NCBI GenBank assembly: GCA_034376725.1
Contig: JAXMJH010000009.1
Location: 1-64,000 of the forward strand
Source: UBA11164 sp034376725
GTDB taxonomy: Bacteria; Pseudomonadota; Gammaproteobacteria; Xanthomonadales; Xanthomonadaceae
Length of the DNA stretch: 64,000 bases
Direction of reading: 5' to 3'
The notes beneath the pieces were generated by a model. It did no database searches. It was not told the DNA's origin and saw only the letters and a program-made list of their open reading frames with translations. A program made the position numbers and the translations under genes. Shown here one piece after another: positions 57,196 to 64,000 of the stretch (position 1 is its first letter; each line of letters starts with the position of its first letter).

Positions 57196-59064
57196 CTACA
57201 GCTCGCGCACCACCCTGAATCCCAGGCGCGGATTGACCGCAGTGGCCGGCGCCGAAAGCCGGAAGGCCGAGCGCACCTGGTCCGGCGCACTGGCCCAGGA
57301 AGCGCCGCGCAGCACACGCAGTTCGCAACCCGGATTGACCCAGGCGCTGCCGTCGGTCGGCGCGCGCTGGTAGCTGTCGTGCCAGCAGTCTTCCACCCAT
57401 TCGGAGACATTGCCCTCCATGTCGTGCAAACCGAACGGATTGGCCGGGAAGCTGCCAACCGGGGCCGGCCCCCAATGGCCATCGGTGTAGCGCGAAAAGG
57501 CGTTGGACCAGTTGCGTCGGGTTCGCGAGCGATCGCCGTCGCCGGTGAAATTGCCGACCACCTCGGTCGGATTGCCATCGCCCCAGGGATACGCCGTCTC
57601 AGCTCCCGCCCGCAGCGCGTATTCGAACTCGGCCTCGCTTGGCAGCCGGTAGCGCTGGCCGGTCTCGCGCGATAGCCATTCGGTGTAAGCCCGGGCGTCC
57701 TGCCAGGACACGTTGATCACCGGCAGCTCCGGGCTGGCCGGCTCGCCCAGGTGATCGTGGCGCCAGTTCACGCCGCTCTTTTCCGTCAGCGTACCGCTTG
57801 CCTCGTCGTAGACGGTCGCCTTGCCAACCTGCTGGGCGCGGGCGACATAGCCGGTGGCATTGACGAACTGCTGAAACTGGCCAACCGTGGTTTCTGCTCG
57901 CGCCATCGCAAAACCGCGCCCGATGTTGACCGTAAAGCGCGGCCCTTCATTGGCGACACGATTTTTCTCGCGGCTGGGCGAGCCCATCTCGAAGCTGCCC
58001 AGCGGGATCACCACCAGTTCGGGGCCCCGGCCACCCGACGCGATCGGATCGACCAGACGATCGCCCGGGCTGAACGAGGCATAGTTGCGCGCGTTGTCGA
58101 TGCGCCGACGCAAATCGTCGAGCACGGCACCATCGACGGCCACCGGCTCGAGACTGGCGAACAGGGCGTCGGCGCGATCGAAATCGCCCCCATCGATCGC
58201 TGCCAGAATGCTGTCCCGGAGACTGTCGGCTCGCCGTTGCCGCTTCTCGATCAGCAGCACGCTGGCGTTCTGCGCCAGATTGGTGCCGGTGCCCAGAGTA
58301 GCGGCCTCCGAAAGCAGTCGGTCGGCTTCGACAAAATCATCGCGCTCGGCCGCCACATCGGCCTGCGCGATCAACGCCTGTTCGATGGTTGAAAGCCCGG
58401 CCCTCGCTGCGGCATTGGCTGGGTCGCCGGCCAGCACCACCCGATACAGATCCAGCGCGCTGGTTCCTTGGGGACTGATCAGGTTGCCGGCTTCGACCTG
58501 CCTGGCCGCTTCGGCCAGCCGCTGCGCCTGCTCGCGGCCAGCGCCCACTGCCGCCGTCAGGGCGGCGACCGCCGGATCGTTGGGTCGATGCTGACGGGCC
58601 AGGCCGGCCAACCGCGCACCCTGATCGAATTGCCCGCTGGCCAGTGCCGTTTCAGCCTGGCGCACCAGTGCCGCAACCGCGCGGGACAGGCCAGCTTCGG
58701 CCTCAGCAGCGCCACCGGGCAGCCGCGATGCCCGGGCGTAGATCGCCACAGCGCCGGCTTCGCCCTCCAGGCGACCCTGGGCCAGCGCTTGCTCACCGCG
58801 CTGCATCAGTTCGCGCCGCTCCTCCTCGGGCGTGATGTCGAACGAAGGCGTCCACTCCTCTTCCTGGCTGGTGGCATCGACCAGCCGCCTGCGCACGGAT
58901 TGAGTCTCATCGGTCTGACCGGACGCGGTCGTTCCTGTTTCGGCTTCCTGGGCTTGCACGCTGGCAACGAAAGATGCGGGCGCGATCATCGCGATCAGCA
59001 TCGACATCCCGCACACGAACCTGAGCAATCCCGGCCGATCCGAATATCCTTGGACATGGTGCAT
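57196..59064 (-). CDS. Exported SUMF1/formylglycine-enzyme-like protein
   Basis: The protein has 622 residues from ATG 59064, preceded by GGGGGG. A Sec signal ends around SVQAQ (~39). A helical, Ala/Glu-rich repeat-like region (~80-340) resembles a degenerate TPR stretch. The C-terminal ~240 residues form the SUMF1/FGE-sulfatase fold: IPLGSFEMGSPSREKNRVANEGP, ETTVGQFQQFVNATGY, PVINVSWQDARAYTEWLSRETGQRYRLPSEAEFEYALRAG, GLHDMEGNVSEWVED, RVLRGASWAS. Family members activate sulfatases or bind other substrates; catalytic copper-site Cys residues cannot be confirmed by eye. Divergent from rnd. Confidence 0.8.
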   Translation of the reverse strand: MHHVQGYSDRPGLLRFVCGMSMLIAMIAPASFVASVQAQEAETGTTASGQTDETQSVRRRLVDATSQEEEWTPSFDITPEEERRELMQRGEQALAQGRLEGEAGAVAIYARASRLPGGAAEAEAGLSRAVAALVRQAETALASGQFDQGARLAGLARQHRPNDPAVAALTAAVGAGREQAQRLAEAARQVEAGNLISPQGTSALDLYRVVLAGDPANAAARAGLSTIEQALIAQADVAAERDDFVEADRLLSEAATLGTGTNLAQNASVLLIEKRQRRADSLRDSILAAIDGGDFDRADALFASLEPVAVDGAVLDDLRRRIDNARNYASFSPGDRLVDPIASGGRGPELVVIPLGSFEMGSPSREKNRVANEGPRFTVNIGRGFAMARAETTVGQFQQFVNATGYVARAQQVGKATVYDEASGTLTEKSGVNWRHDHLGEPASPELPVINVSWQDARAYTEWLSRETGQRYRLPSEAEFEYALRAGAETAYPWGDGNPTEVVGNFTGDGDRSRTRRNWSNAFSRYTDGHWGPAPVGSFPANPFGLHDMEGNVSEWVEDCWHDSYQRAPTDGSAWVNPGCELRVLRGASWASAPDQVRSAFRLSAPATAVNPRLGFRVVREL

Positions 59065-59118
59065 TCTTAACCCCCCGGCAAAATGATCATGCATACTCGG
59101 CGGCGTCGCCAAAGCGCG

Positions 59119-59130
59119 CCTAACGTTAGG
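59119..59130. promoter_or_regulatory. 12-base palindrome CCTAACGTTAGG at the rnd start
   Basis: A perfect palindrome lies three bases before the rnd ATG and covers its ribosome-binding region (TTAGG). It could be a repressor operator or a translation-control hairpin. It sits in the divergent rnd/SUMF1-like control gap. Confidence 0.4.
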
Positions 59131-59132
59131 TC

Positions 59133-60257
59133 ATGCTGCACATGCAAGCAACTCAAATCGACAACAGCCCGGGAATCTGGCTGAACGAGACCGGGCAACT
59201 GGCCCATTATTCCAGCCAATGGAGCGACGTGGCAGCTATCGCGCTGGACACCGAGTTCATCCGCGAACGCACGTTCTGGCCAAAGCTCGCCCTGGCCCAG
59301 ATCGGCGTGCCGGGCACCATTCTGCTGGCCGACACCCTGGCGCCGGGCATCCCCGAGTCCCTGGCCGCCCTGCTGTCGAATCGGTCGCAACTGAAACTGA
59401 TGCACAGCGCCAGCGAAGACCTGGTGGCCCTGCACAATACCTGCGGCGTATTGCCGGCGCCGCTGTTCGACACACAGATTGCCGCCGCGCTGGCCGGAAT
59501 GGGACCGGGGCTCAGCTACCAGGCATTGATTCGCGAGCTGATCGGTGTGGAAGTTGACAAGGGCGAAACCCGGTCCGACTGGATGCGCAGGCCGCTCTCG
59601 CCGGCACAACTGTCCTATGCCAGCGACGATGTGCGCTATCTGCATGAGGCGCATCGACTGCTGTCCGATCGGTTGGCCCGGCTCGGCCGCGAGCAATGGG
59701 TCGAGCAGGACTGTCAACGCATGCTTTCAACCCCACCCGGCGAACTGGACCCGTGGCCGCATCTGGCGCTGCGCAGCAGCCAGTCGCTCGACCGCACTGG
59801 CCAGGCCAGATTGTGCGCGCTGCTGCGCTGGCGGGATGCGCATGCAATCCATGCAGACAAACCCAGAAGCTGGATCCTGGCCAACGACCTGGCCGTCGAG
59901 TTGGCCAGACGACCGCCGGACAATGCAGAGGCGCTGGGGCACCTGCTGAACGCACACCCCAATGCGCCGCGCAAGCTGCGCGACCCGATCTGGACGGCAC
60001 TGAACGACCCTCTGCCGGACGCCGCCGACCTGCCCCTGGCGGAGCCGCAAACCAATGCCTTCAAGCAGCAGCTGAAGCGGATGCAGGAAGCCGTGTCCAC
60101 GGTGGCCGAAAGGCTGGCCATCGCCCCGACCGTGCTCGCCTCCCGCCGCCATCTGGAAAGCCTGCTGGCCTTCGGCCAGTGGCCGGACGCGCTGGCAGGC
60201 TGGCGTCGGGAGTTGCTGGAAAGCGAGCTGACGACACTTTTGCGCGCCGGGGGCTAG
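59133..60257 (+). CDS. rnd: Ribonuclease D
   Basis: The protein has 374 residues and trims tRNA 3' ends. The DEDDy exonuclease domain has IALDTEFIRERTFWPKLALAQIG (Asp/Glu), SASEDL with DTQIAAAL, and YASDDVRYL (Tyr/Asp). A HRDC domain follows (~215-290). ATG at 59133 is at the edge of a palindrome. The gene is followed by tRNA-Ala, one possible substrate. Confidence 0.93.
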   Translation: MLHMQATQIDNSPGIWLNETGQLAHYSSQWSDVAAIALDTEFIRERTFWPKLALAQIGVPGTILLADTLAPGIPESLAALLSNRSQLKLMHSASEDLVALHNTCGVLPAPLFDTQIAAALAGMGPGLSYQALIRELIGVEVDKGETRSDWMRRPLSPAQLSYASDDVRYLHEAHRLLSDRLARLGREQWVEQDCQRMLSTPPGELDPWPHLALRSSQSLDRTGQARLCALLRWRDAHAIHADKPRSWILANDLAVELARRPPDNAEALGHLLNAHPNAPRKLRDPIWTALNDPLPDAADLPLAEPQTNAFKQQLKRMQEAVSTVAERLAIAPTVLASRRHLESLLAFGQWPDALAGWRRELLESELTTLLRAGG

Positions 60258-60303
60258 CCGTTCGTCTTCGCAATCGGTATCATTTGCTGCTTGGGGTTTT
60301 CGT

Positions 60304-60379
<76 letters not shown>

Positions 60380-60392
60380 CCACAACACCAGG

Positions 60393-60416
60393 GCCCGGAC
60401 ATGCTCCGGGCTTTTT
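60393..60416 (+). terminator. Rho-independent terminator of tRNA-Ala
   Basis: GCCCGGA-CATGC-TCCGGGC followed by TTTTTC, 13 bases after the tRNA. Strong stem with T-tract. Confidence 0.85.
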
Positions 60417-60660
60417 CATGCCCGCGAAGGTCCGGCCGTGGCAGGGCTTTGCCGGTGGCGCGAATTTCGATGATTTCCGAAAGGTACCGATTTCGCCGCG
60501 CCGGCCACGCGAACTCCGCGCTCTCTCTGTTTTTTTGTCTTGCCCGGTCAAAGTTCTGAAGGGCATCGAGCGCGTCCATTCTCTGGACACTCTTGGGGAC
60601 TGAGCGACGTTTGCCGACGGCGGCCTGAACGTTTTCGCAAATTGCCGATGCGGCACCGAG
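60417..60660. other. Gap between tRNA-Ala and vapBC with no gene seen
   Basis: The stretch from the tRNA terminator to the vapB operator has no ORF with credible start and composition. It includes a T-rich patch (CTCTGTTTTTTTGTC near 60524-60538) and lower local GC than its neighbours. I saw no copy of the tRNA 3' end that would mark an integration site. Confidence 0.5.
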
Positions 60661-60687
60661 GTATTACAATCGGATTCAGCGTAATAC
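60661..60687. promoter_or_regulatory. Inverted repeat GTATTAC-N13-GTAATAC before vapB
   Basis: Perfect seven-base arms (60661-60667 and 60681-60687) lie 15 bases before the vapB ATG, just upstream of its AGGAG. Type II antitoxin-toxin complexes usually bind such palindromes to repress their own operon, so this is the probable VapBC operator. Confidence 0.6.
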
Positions 60688-60702
60688 GGCAGGAGTCATC
60701 GA

Positions 60703-60942
60703 ATGGCAACGACGCTCACCAGCAAGGGGCAGGTCACCATCCCGAAGCATATCCGCGATGCGATGGATTTGACGCCGGGGTCATCGGTGGAATTCGCCGT
60801 CAATCGCGAGGGCGAGGTGGTAATTCACAGGACAGGTGCGCGGCCGGGCCGCAAGCACGATCGTTTCGAAGCCGTACGGGGCAAAGCCGATGTCAAATGG
60901 CGTACCGATGATCTGATGAGCTTGCTGCGCGGCGAGGACTGA
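60703..60942 (+). CDS. vapB: VapB-type antitoxin (AbrB/MazE fold)
   Basis: The protein has 79 residues. The swapped-hairpin AbrB DNA-binding domain fills residues ~1-45 (TTLTSKGQVTIPKHIRDAMDLTPGSSVEF). The C-terminal half (DVKWRTDDLMSLLRGED) is the toxin-neutralising tail. AGGAG is well placed. The stop overlaps the toxin ATG (TGATG), so the two are translationally coupled. Confidence 0.9.
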   Translation: MATTLTSKGQVTIPKHIRDAMDLTPGSSVEFAVNREGEVVIHRTGARPGRKHDRFEAVRGKADVKWRTDDLMSLLRGED

Positions 60943-61361
60943 TGCTCCTCGTCGACACCAACGTGCTGGTCGACGTTCTGGAAGACGATCCGCAGTGGGC
61001 GGACTGGTCCATCGGCAAGTTGCGGGCACAGTCGCAGATTCATCGGCTGGCCATCAACCCGATCATCTACGCGGAACTCTCGGCGACCTTTTCCACCGCC
61101 GAGGCGCTGGATCGCACGCTCGACGATCTGGGCCTGACGCTGATGGATATCCCCAAGCCTGCGCTGTTTCTGGCGAGCAAGGCTTTCGTGCGCTATCGGC
61201 GACAAGGAGGGCAGAAACAGAATGTACTGGCCGACTTCTTCATCGGCGCACATGCAGCGGTGTCGCGGTATCCGCTGTTGACCCGCGACACACGTCGCTA
61301 CAGCTCGTATTTCACCGGCCTGAAGTTGATCGCGCCGGACATCGAGTCGTGGGATGGATGA
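60942..61361 (+). CDS. vapC: VapC-type PIN-domain toxin
   Basis: The protein has 139 residues. The PIN ribonuclease fold shows the acidic set: Asp5 in LLVDTNVLVDVL, Glu in NPIIYAELSA (~45) and Asp in NVLADFFIGAHA (~97), with a further Asp in LLTRDTRRY. Such toxins cleave tRNA or rRNA. Overlaps vapB by one base. Confidence 0.92.
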   Translation: MLLVDTNVLVDVLEDDPQWADWSIGKLRAQSQIHRLAINPIIYAELSATFSTAEALDRTLDDLGLTLMDIPKPALFLASKAFVRYRRQGGQKQNVLADFFIGAHAAVSRYPLLTRDTRRYSSYFTGLKLIAPDIESWDG

Positions 61362-61407
61362 CCACCGAGTCCAGCGTGCATCGCCAGAGAATGTCAGGGA
61401 GAACCCG

Positions 61408-62133
61408 TTGTCAGCCACTCACGATCTGATCGGGCACTTCGATGATCCGCGCCTGCGCGAACGCCTGGCCGCCGAGTGGGCCGACGCCTCAATGGAAGGC
61501 AAATTCGGCCTGGCGCCTGAAGAACATCTGCCTGCGCTGCCTCCGCTGCACAGCGCCAAGCCCCGCAAGGGCGATATGGCGGCCTGCCGCCAGCAAGGCG
61601 CACTCCAGGATGTGCGGCAGGTCGAATCGCTCAATGTCGGCAAGACCGCTTGCGTCAAACCTGGCGACGATACCCATCCGTCCGAACCCACCCACGCTGC
61701 GGCCGAGCCGGCGCAATTTCCGGTGAAAGAACTGCTGGTGGCGTGTGAGTTCGGCGGGCCGATCTTCCCGGCCCCGGTGCCCGTAGATGGCGTCGCCAAA
61801 GGCCCGACAGACGATGTTTCGGTGCCCTTAATCGGTCGGCCCGCGAAACGCATCTATGCCGGCAACGATCCAGGGCGCGAGGCAGCTGTCAGGCAGTACT
61901 TGACGGTTCAAGCCGGGAGCGAACGAGAGGTTCAGCGCAAGCTCGACCTGTGCAGCCTGCGGGCCATCATCGCCGTGGGCTTCAAGATCGAAAACGGGCA
62001 TGCGGCGCAGTTCCGCAAATGTGCCAAGCGTATCCCGAAGGACTGCACGATTCAGGCTTGGGTCATGAGGGTGGAACGCCTGCACAGCGGCGGCAACGGC
62101 TGCCGCTTCCCGGTAGAAAGCCGCGCGGCATGA
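61408..62133 (+). CDS. Hypothetical protein of uncertain status upstream of the SNF2 gene
   Basis: The reading frame gives 241 residues from a TTG start six bases after AGGGAGA (an in-frame ATG at 61354 overlaps vapC). Only the first ~45 residues (DLIGHFDDPRLRERLAAEWADASMEGK, then FGLAPEEHLPALPPLH) look like a normal protein with local codon use. The rest is Pro/Ala/Asp-rich with mixed codon choice and no recognisable motif. The stop overlaps the SNF2 ATG in ATGA form, which supports translation. It could equally be a short true gene fused to decayed DNA, or a frameshifted remnant. I do not recognise any domain. Confidence 0.4.
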   Translation: MSATHDLIGHFDDPRLRERLAAEWADASMEGKFGLAPEEHLPALPPLHSAKPRKGDMAACRQQGALQDVRQVESLNVGKTACVKPGDDTHPSEPTHAAAEPAQFPVKELLVACEFGGPIFPAPVPVDGVAKGPTDDVSVPLIGRPAKRIYAGNDPGREAAVRQYLTVQAGSEREVQRKLDLCSLRAIIAVGFKIENGHAAQFRKCAKRIPKDCTIQAWVMRVERLHSGGNGCRFPVESRAA

Positions 62134-64000
62134 GCTTTGTCCTGCAGCTGACGCCCAGGGGACATCTCCTGGTTGGCGTGGAATCGGACGCGCCGCCCTT
62201 GTCGGATGCTCTGAGCGATCGGCTGGCAGCGGCTTTCGCCCAAGGCGCGGGCCACGGCCTGCTGCACCTGGGCGCGGCGGAAGTCGCGACCGCGCTGCCA
62301 CCGCTGTGGGCCTTCTGGCGCGACTTTGCGGCGTGCTATGTGACGGCGCTGACTGCGACACCGGATGACCGCGAGGTCGCCGCCATCGTCATCGATGCAC
62401 CGGATGCGTCGGCCCTCGAAACCCGCTGTCTGGCTGCACCACCGATGACCGGCGCGGAGTACCTGACACCGGAAGTCCTCCTCGCACTCTGGTCCGACAT
62501 CGAATCCGCCGTGAAGGGCGAACTGGCCGCTGGCAGTCAGTCGCTGCAGGACTTTCTCAAGTCGAAACATCCGGCCTGGAATCTGGTGGGGCGCGTGCAT
62601 TTCAACCTGGCCGAAAACCGCAAGGACCCGGACGCCCCCTTCGCCTTTCTCGCCACCTACACCTCGCGCCTGTCGGCTCATGGCAAGGCGCAGCATCTGG
62701 CGCTCTCGCAAGCGATGGCGGAATTCTCCGGCGGCAGAAAGAAGGCTCAGCTGCTGTCCCTGCTCCAGCCGGTGCAGAAGGCGGCGGAACGCTGTGCCTG
62801 GCTGGCAGAGATGGTGAACGAGGGCGATATCTATCATCCCTTGCGCTGGGGCGTCGAGGAGGCCGTGCGTTTTCTCAGGGATGTGCAGCTCCTGCAAGGC
62901 GCCGGCATCGTGGTGCGCATGCCCCGGACTTGGGCCGCCGACCGTCCCGCCCGGCCCAAGGTCTCCGCCGCCGTCGGCAGCAAAAATCCCTCGCTGCTGG
63001 GCATGGACGCTCTGCTCGATTTCCGCATGGCCGTCACCCTCGACGGCGAGCCGCTGACCCCCGCCGAAATCGAGGCCCTGCTGCATGCAAAGCACGGCCT
63101 GCAATGGATACGCGGCCAATGGGTCGAGGTGGAGCGCGACCGACTGGCGCAGCTCATCGCGCGCTTTCAGGGCATCGAGTCCGCGACGGCGGACGGGCTG
63201 CCCTTCGGCCAGGCCATGCGTCTGTTGGCCGGTGCCGCGCTCGACGATTCCATTCCTGCCGACCCTGGCTGGTCTGAAGTCGTCGCCGGCGAATGGCTTG
63301 CGGAGGTGCTTCAGGGCTTGCGCTCGCCGGAAGGTCTGGCGGCCGTCAGCCCCGGCCCGGCGTTGAAGACCACTCTGCGTCCGTACCAGCAGACAGGGGT
63401 GCGCTGGCTGCACCTGCTTGCCCGGATGGGCCTGGGCGCGTGCCTGGCCGATGACATGGGACTTGGCAAGACGCTACAGGTGCTCGCCCTTCTGCTCACC
63501 CTGGAGCGACCACGTCCCAGCCTGTTGGTGGCTCCGGCATCGCTGCTGGCCAACTGGCAACAGGAAGCCGAACGCTTTGCCCCCAGCCTGCGCTGCCTGA
63601 TTGCGCATCCGTCGGAGATGGCGCAGGACAATCTGCGCACGCTGGATGCCGAGGGGCTGGCAGGCACTGATCTGGTCATAACAAGCTACGGCACGCTGAT
63701 GCGCCTGCCGAATCTGCTGGCGATGCGCTGGCATCTGGTGGTGGCCGACGAGGCGCAGGCGATCAAGAATCCGTCCGCCAAGCAGACCAGAGCAGTCAAG
63801 CAACTGAAGGCCGAGGCACGCATCGCGCTCACCGGCACACCGGTGGAAAATCGCCTGTCCGATCTCTGGTCCATTTTTGATTTCACTCATCCGGGTCTGT
63901 TGGGATCGCAGAAGACGTTTGCCGACTTCACCAAATCCACGGCCGATTACGGCCCCCTGCGGACGCTCGTCAGACCCTATATCCTGCGCCGGATGAAGAG
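62130..64000 (+). CDS. SNF2-family ATP-dependent helicase/translocase (3' truncated)
   Basis: The frame is open for 623 codons and runs off the window. The first ~420 residues carry an accessory region without a zinc motif. From ~415 the SNF2 motor begins: LRPYQQTGVRWLHLL, Walker A ADDMGLGKTLQV (~440), LLVAPASLLANWQQE, ITSYGTL, Walker B DEAQAIKNP and ALTGTPVENRLSDLWSIFDF. Helicase motifs IV-VI lie outside. Bacterial SNF2 proteins of this kind include RapA-like transcription recyclers and defence components; the rest of the locus would decide. The start (ATG 62130) overlaps the preceding stop. Confidence 0.9.
   Translation, partial: MSFVLQLTPRGHLLVGVESDAPPLSDALSDRLAAAFAQGAGHGLLHLGAAEVATALPPLWAFWRDFAACYVTALTATPDDREVAAIVIDAPDASALETRCLAAPPMTGAEYLTPEVLLALWSDIESAVKGELAAGSQSLQDFLKSKHPAWNLVGRVHFNLAENRKDPDAPFAFLATYTSRLSAHGKAQHLALSQAMAEFSGGRKKAQLLSLLQPVQKAAERCAWLAEMVNEGDIYHPLRWGVEEAVRFLRDVQLLQGAGIVVRMPRTWAADRPARPKVSAAVGSKNPSLLGMDALLDFRMAVTLDGEPLTPAEIEALLHAKHGLQWIRGQWVEVERDRLAQLIARFQGIESATADGLPFGQAMRLLAGAALDDSIPADPGWSEVVAGEWLAEVLQGLRSPEGLAAVSPGPALKTTLRPYQQTGVRWLHLLARMGLGACLADDMGLGKTLQVLALLLTLERPRPSLLVAPASLLANWQQEAERFAPSLRCLIAHPSEMAQDNLRTLDAEGLAGTDLVITSYGTLMRLPNLLAMRWHLVVADEAQAIKNPSAKQTRAVKQLKAEARIALTGTPVENRLSDLWSIFDFTHPGLLGSQKTFADFTKSTADYGPLRTLVRPYILRRMK

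Noticed and set aside
61828..62361. 177-codon minus-strand ORF between the odd ORF and SNF2
   Set aside because: It crosses the SNF2 start, has no motif and no ribosome-binding site. I kept the plus-strand ORF at low confidence instead.

Overview
The window is GC-rich and carries gene orders typical of Gammaproteobacteria. The block secG - tRNA-Leu - nuoA-N - tRNA-fMet - rimP-nusA-infB-rbfA-truB-rpsO-pnp, with tpiA beside secG, is the arrangement I know from Xanthomonadales (Lysobacterales). GGGAATC-type intergenic repeats inside the nuo operon, and the false ORFs they create, point the same way. I infer a free-living aerobic, respiratory Xanthomonadales-like bacterium that makes polyhydroxyalkanoate (PHA); the genus cannot be read from the sequence.

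Layout. 1-4.4 kb: the end of a CsgG-like protein gene, a 31-residue lysine-rich protein, a Tat-exported NAD(P)-binding protein, a MASE2-GGDEF diguanylate cyclase, a YajD-type HNH protein and a secreted protein with eight cysteines. 4.6-16.6 kb: a carbon-scavenging region with a lipoprotein 3-hydroxybutyrate-oligomer hydrolase, the acetate-type two-component pair CrbR/CrbS, a TonB-dependent receptor divergent from a GntP-type permease, and a beta-lactamase-fold protein that has lost its catalytic residues. 16.7-25.8 kb: the translation and RNA-decay operon pnp to rimP, led by the initiator tRNA. 25.8-40.7 kb: all fourteen complex I genes. 40.8-45 kb: tRNA-Leu, secG, tpiA, an SDR, htpX and gluQ. 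45-57 kb: acetoacetyl-CoA reductase phaB, then a tandem universal stress protein with a giant NdvB-type cyclic beta-glucan synthase, then phaR and a second phaB-like reductase. 57-60.4 kb: a formylglycine-enzyme-like protein, RNase D and tRNA-Ala. 60.6-64 kb: a VapBC toxin-antitoxin pair, an ORF of doubtful status and the start of an SNF2 helicase that runs off the window.

How the parts fit. The hydrolase, permease, CrbSR pair, two acetoacetyl-CoA reductases and PhaR suggest a lifestyle built around storing and recovering C2/C4 units (acetate, 3-hydroxybutyrate, PHA). Three regulatory sites read directly from the DNA support linked control. A GTACCTT(G/C)GTAC element lies 62 bases before both crbR and the GntP permease. 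An FNR/ANR-like box lies before usp-ndvB. A TGCAA/TTGCA inverted repeat with tandem repeats lies before phaR. No phaC, acs, CRISPR array, prophage or intact insertion sequence was seen. The most unusual items are the shared operator, the mixed PHA/glucan/stress cluster, the dead beta-lactamase-fold protein, the cysteine-rich exported protein and the repeats that abut the starts of nuoE and nuoG.
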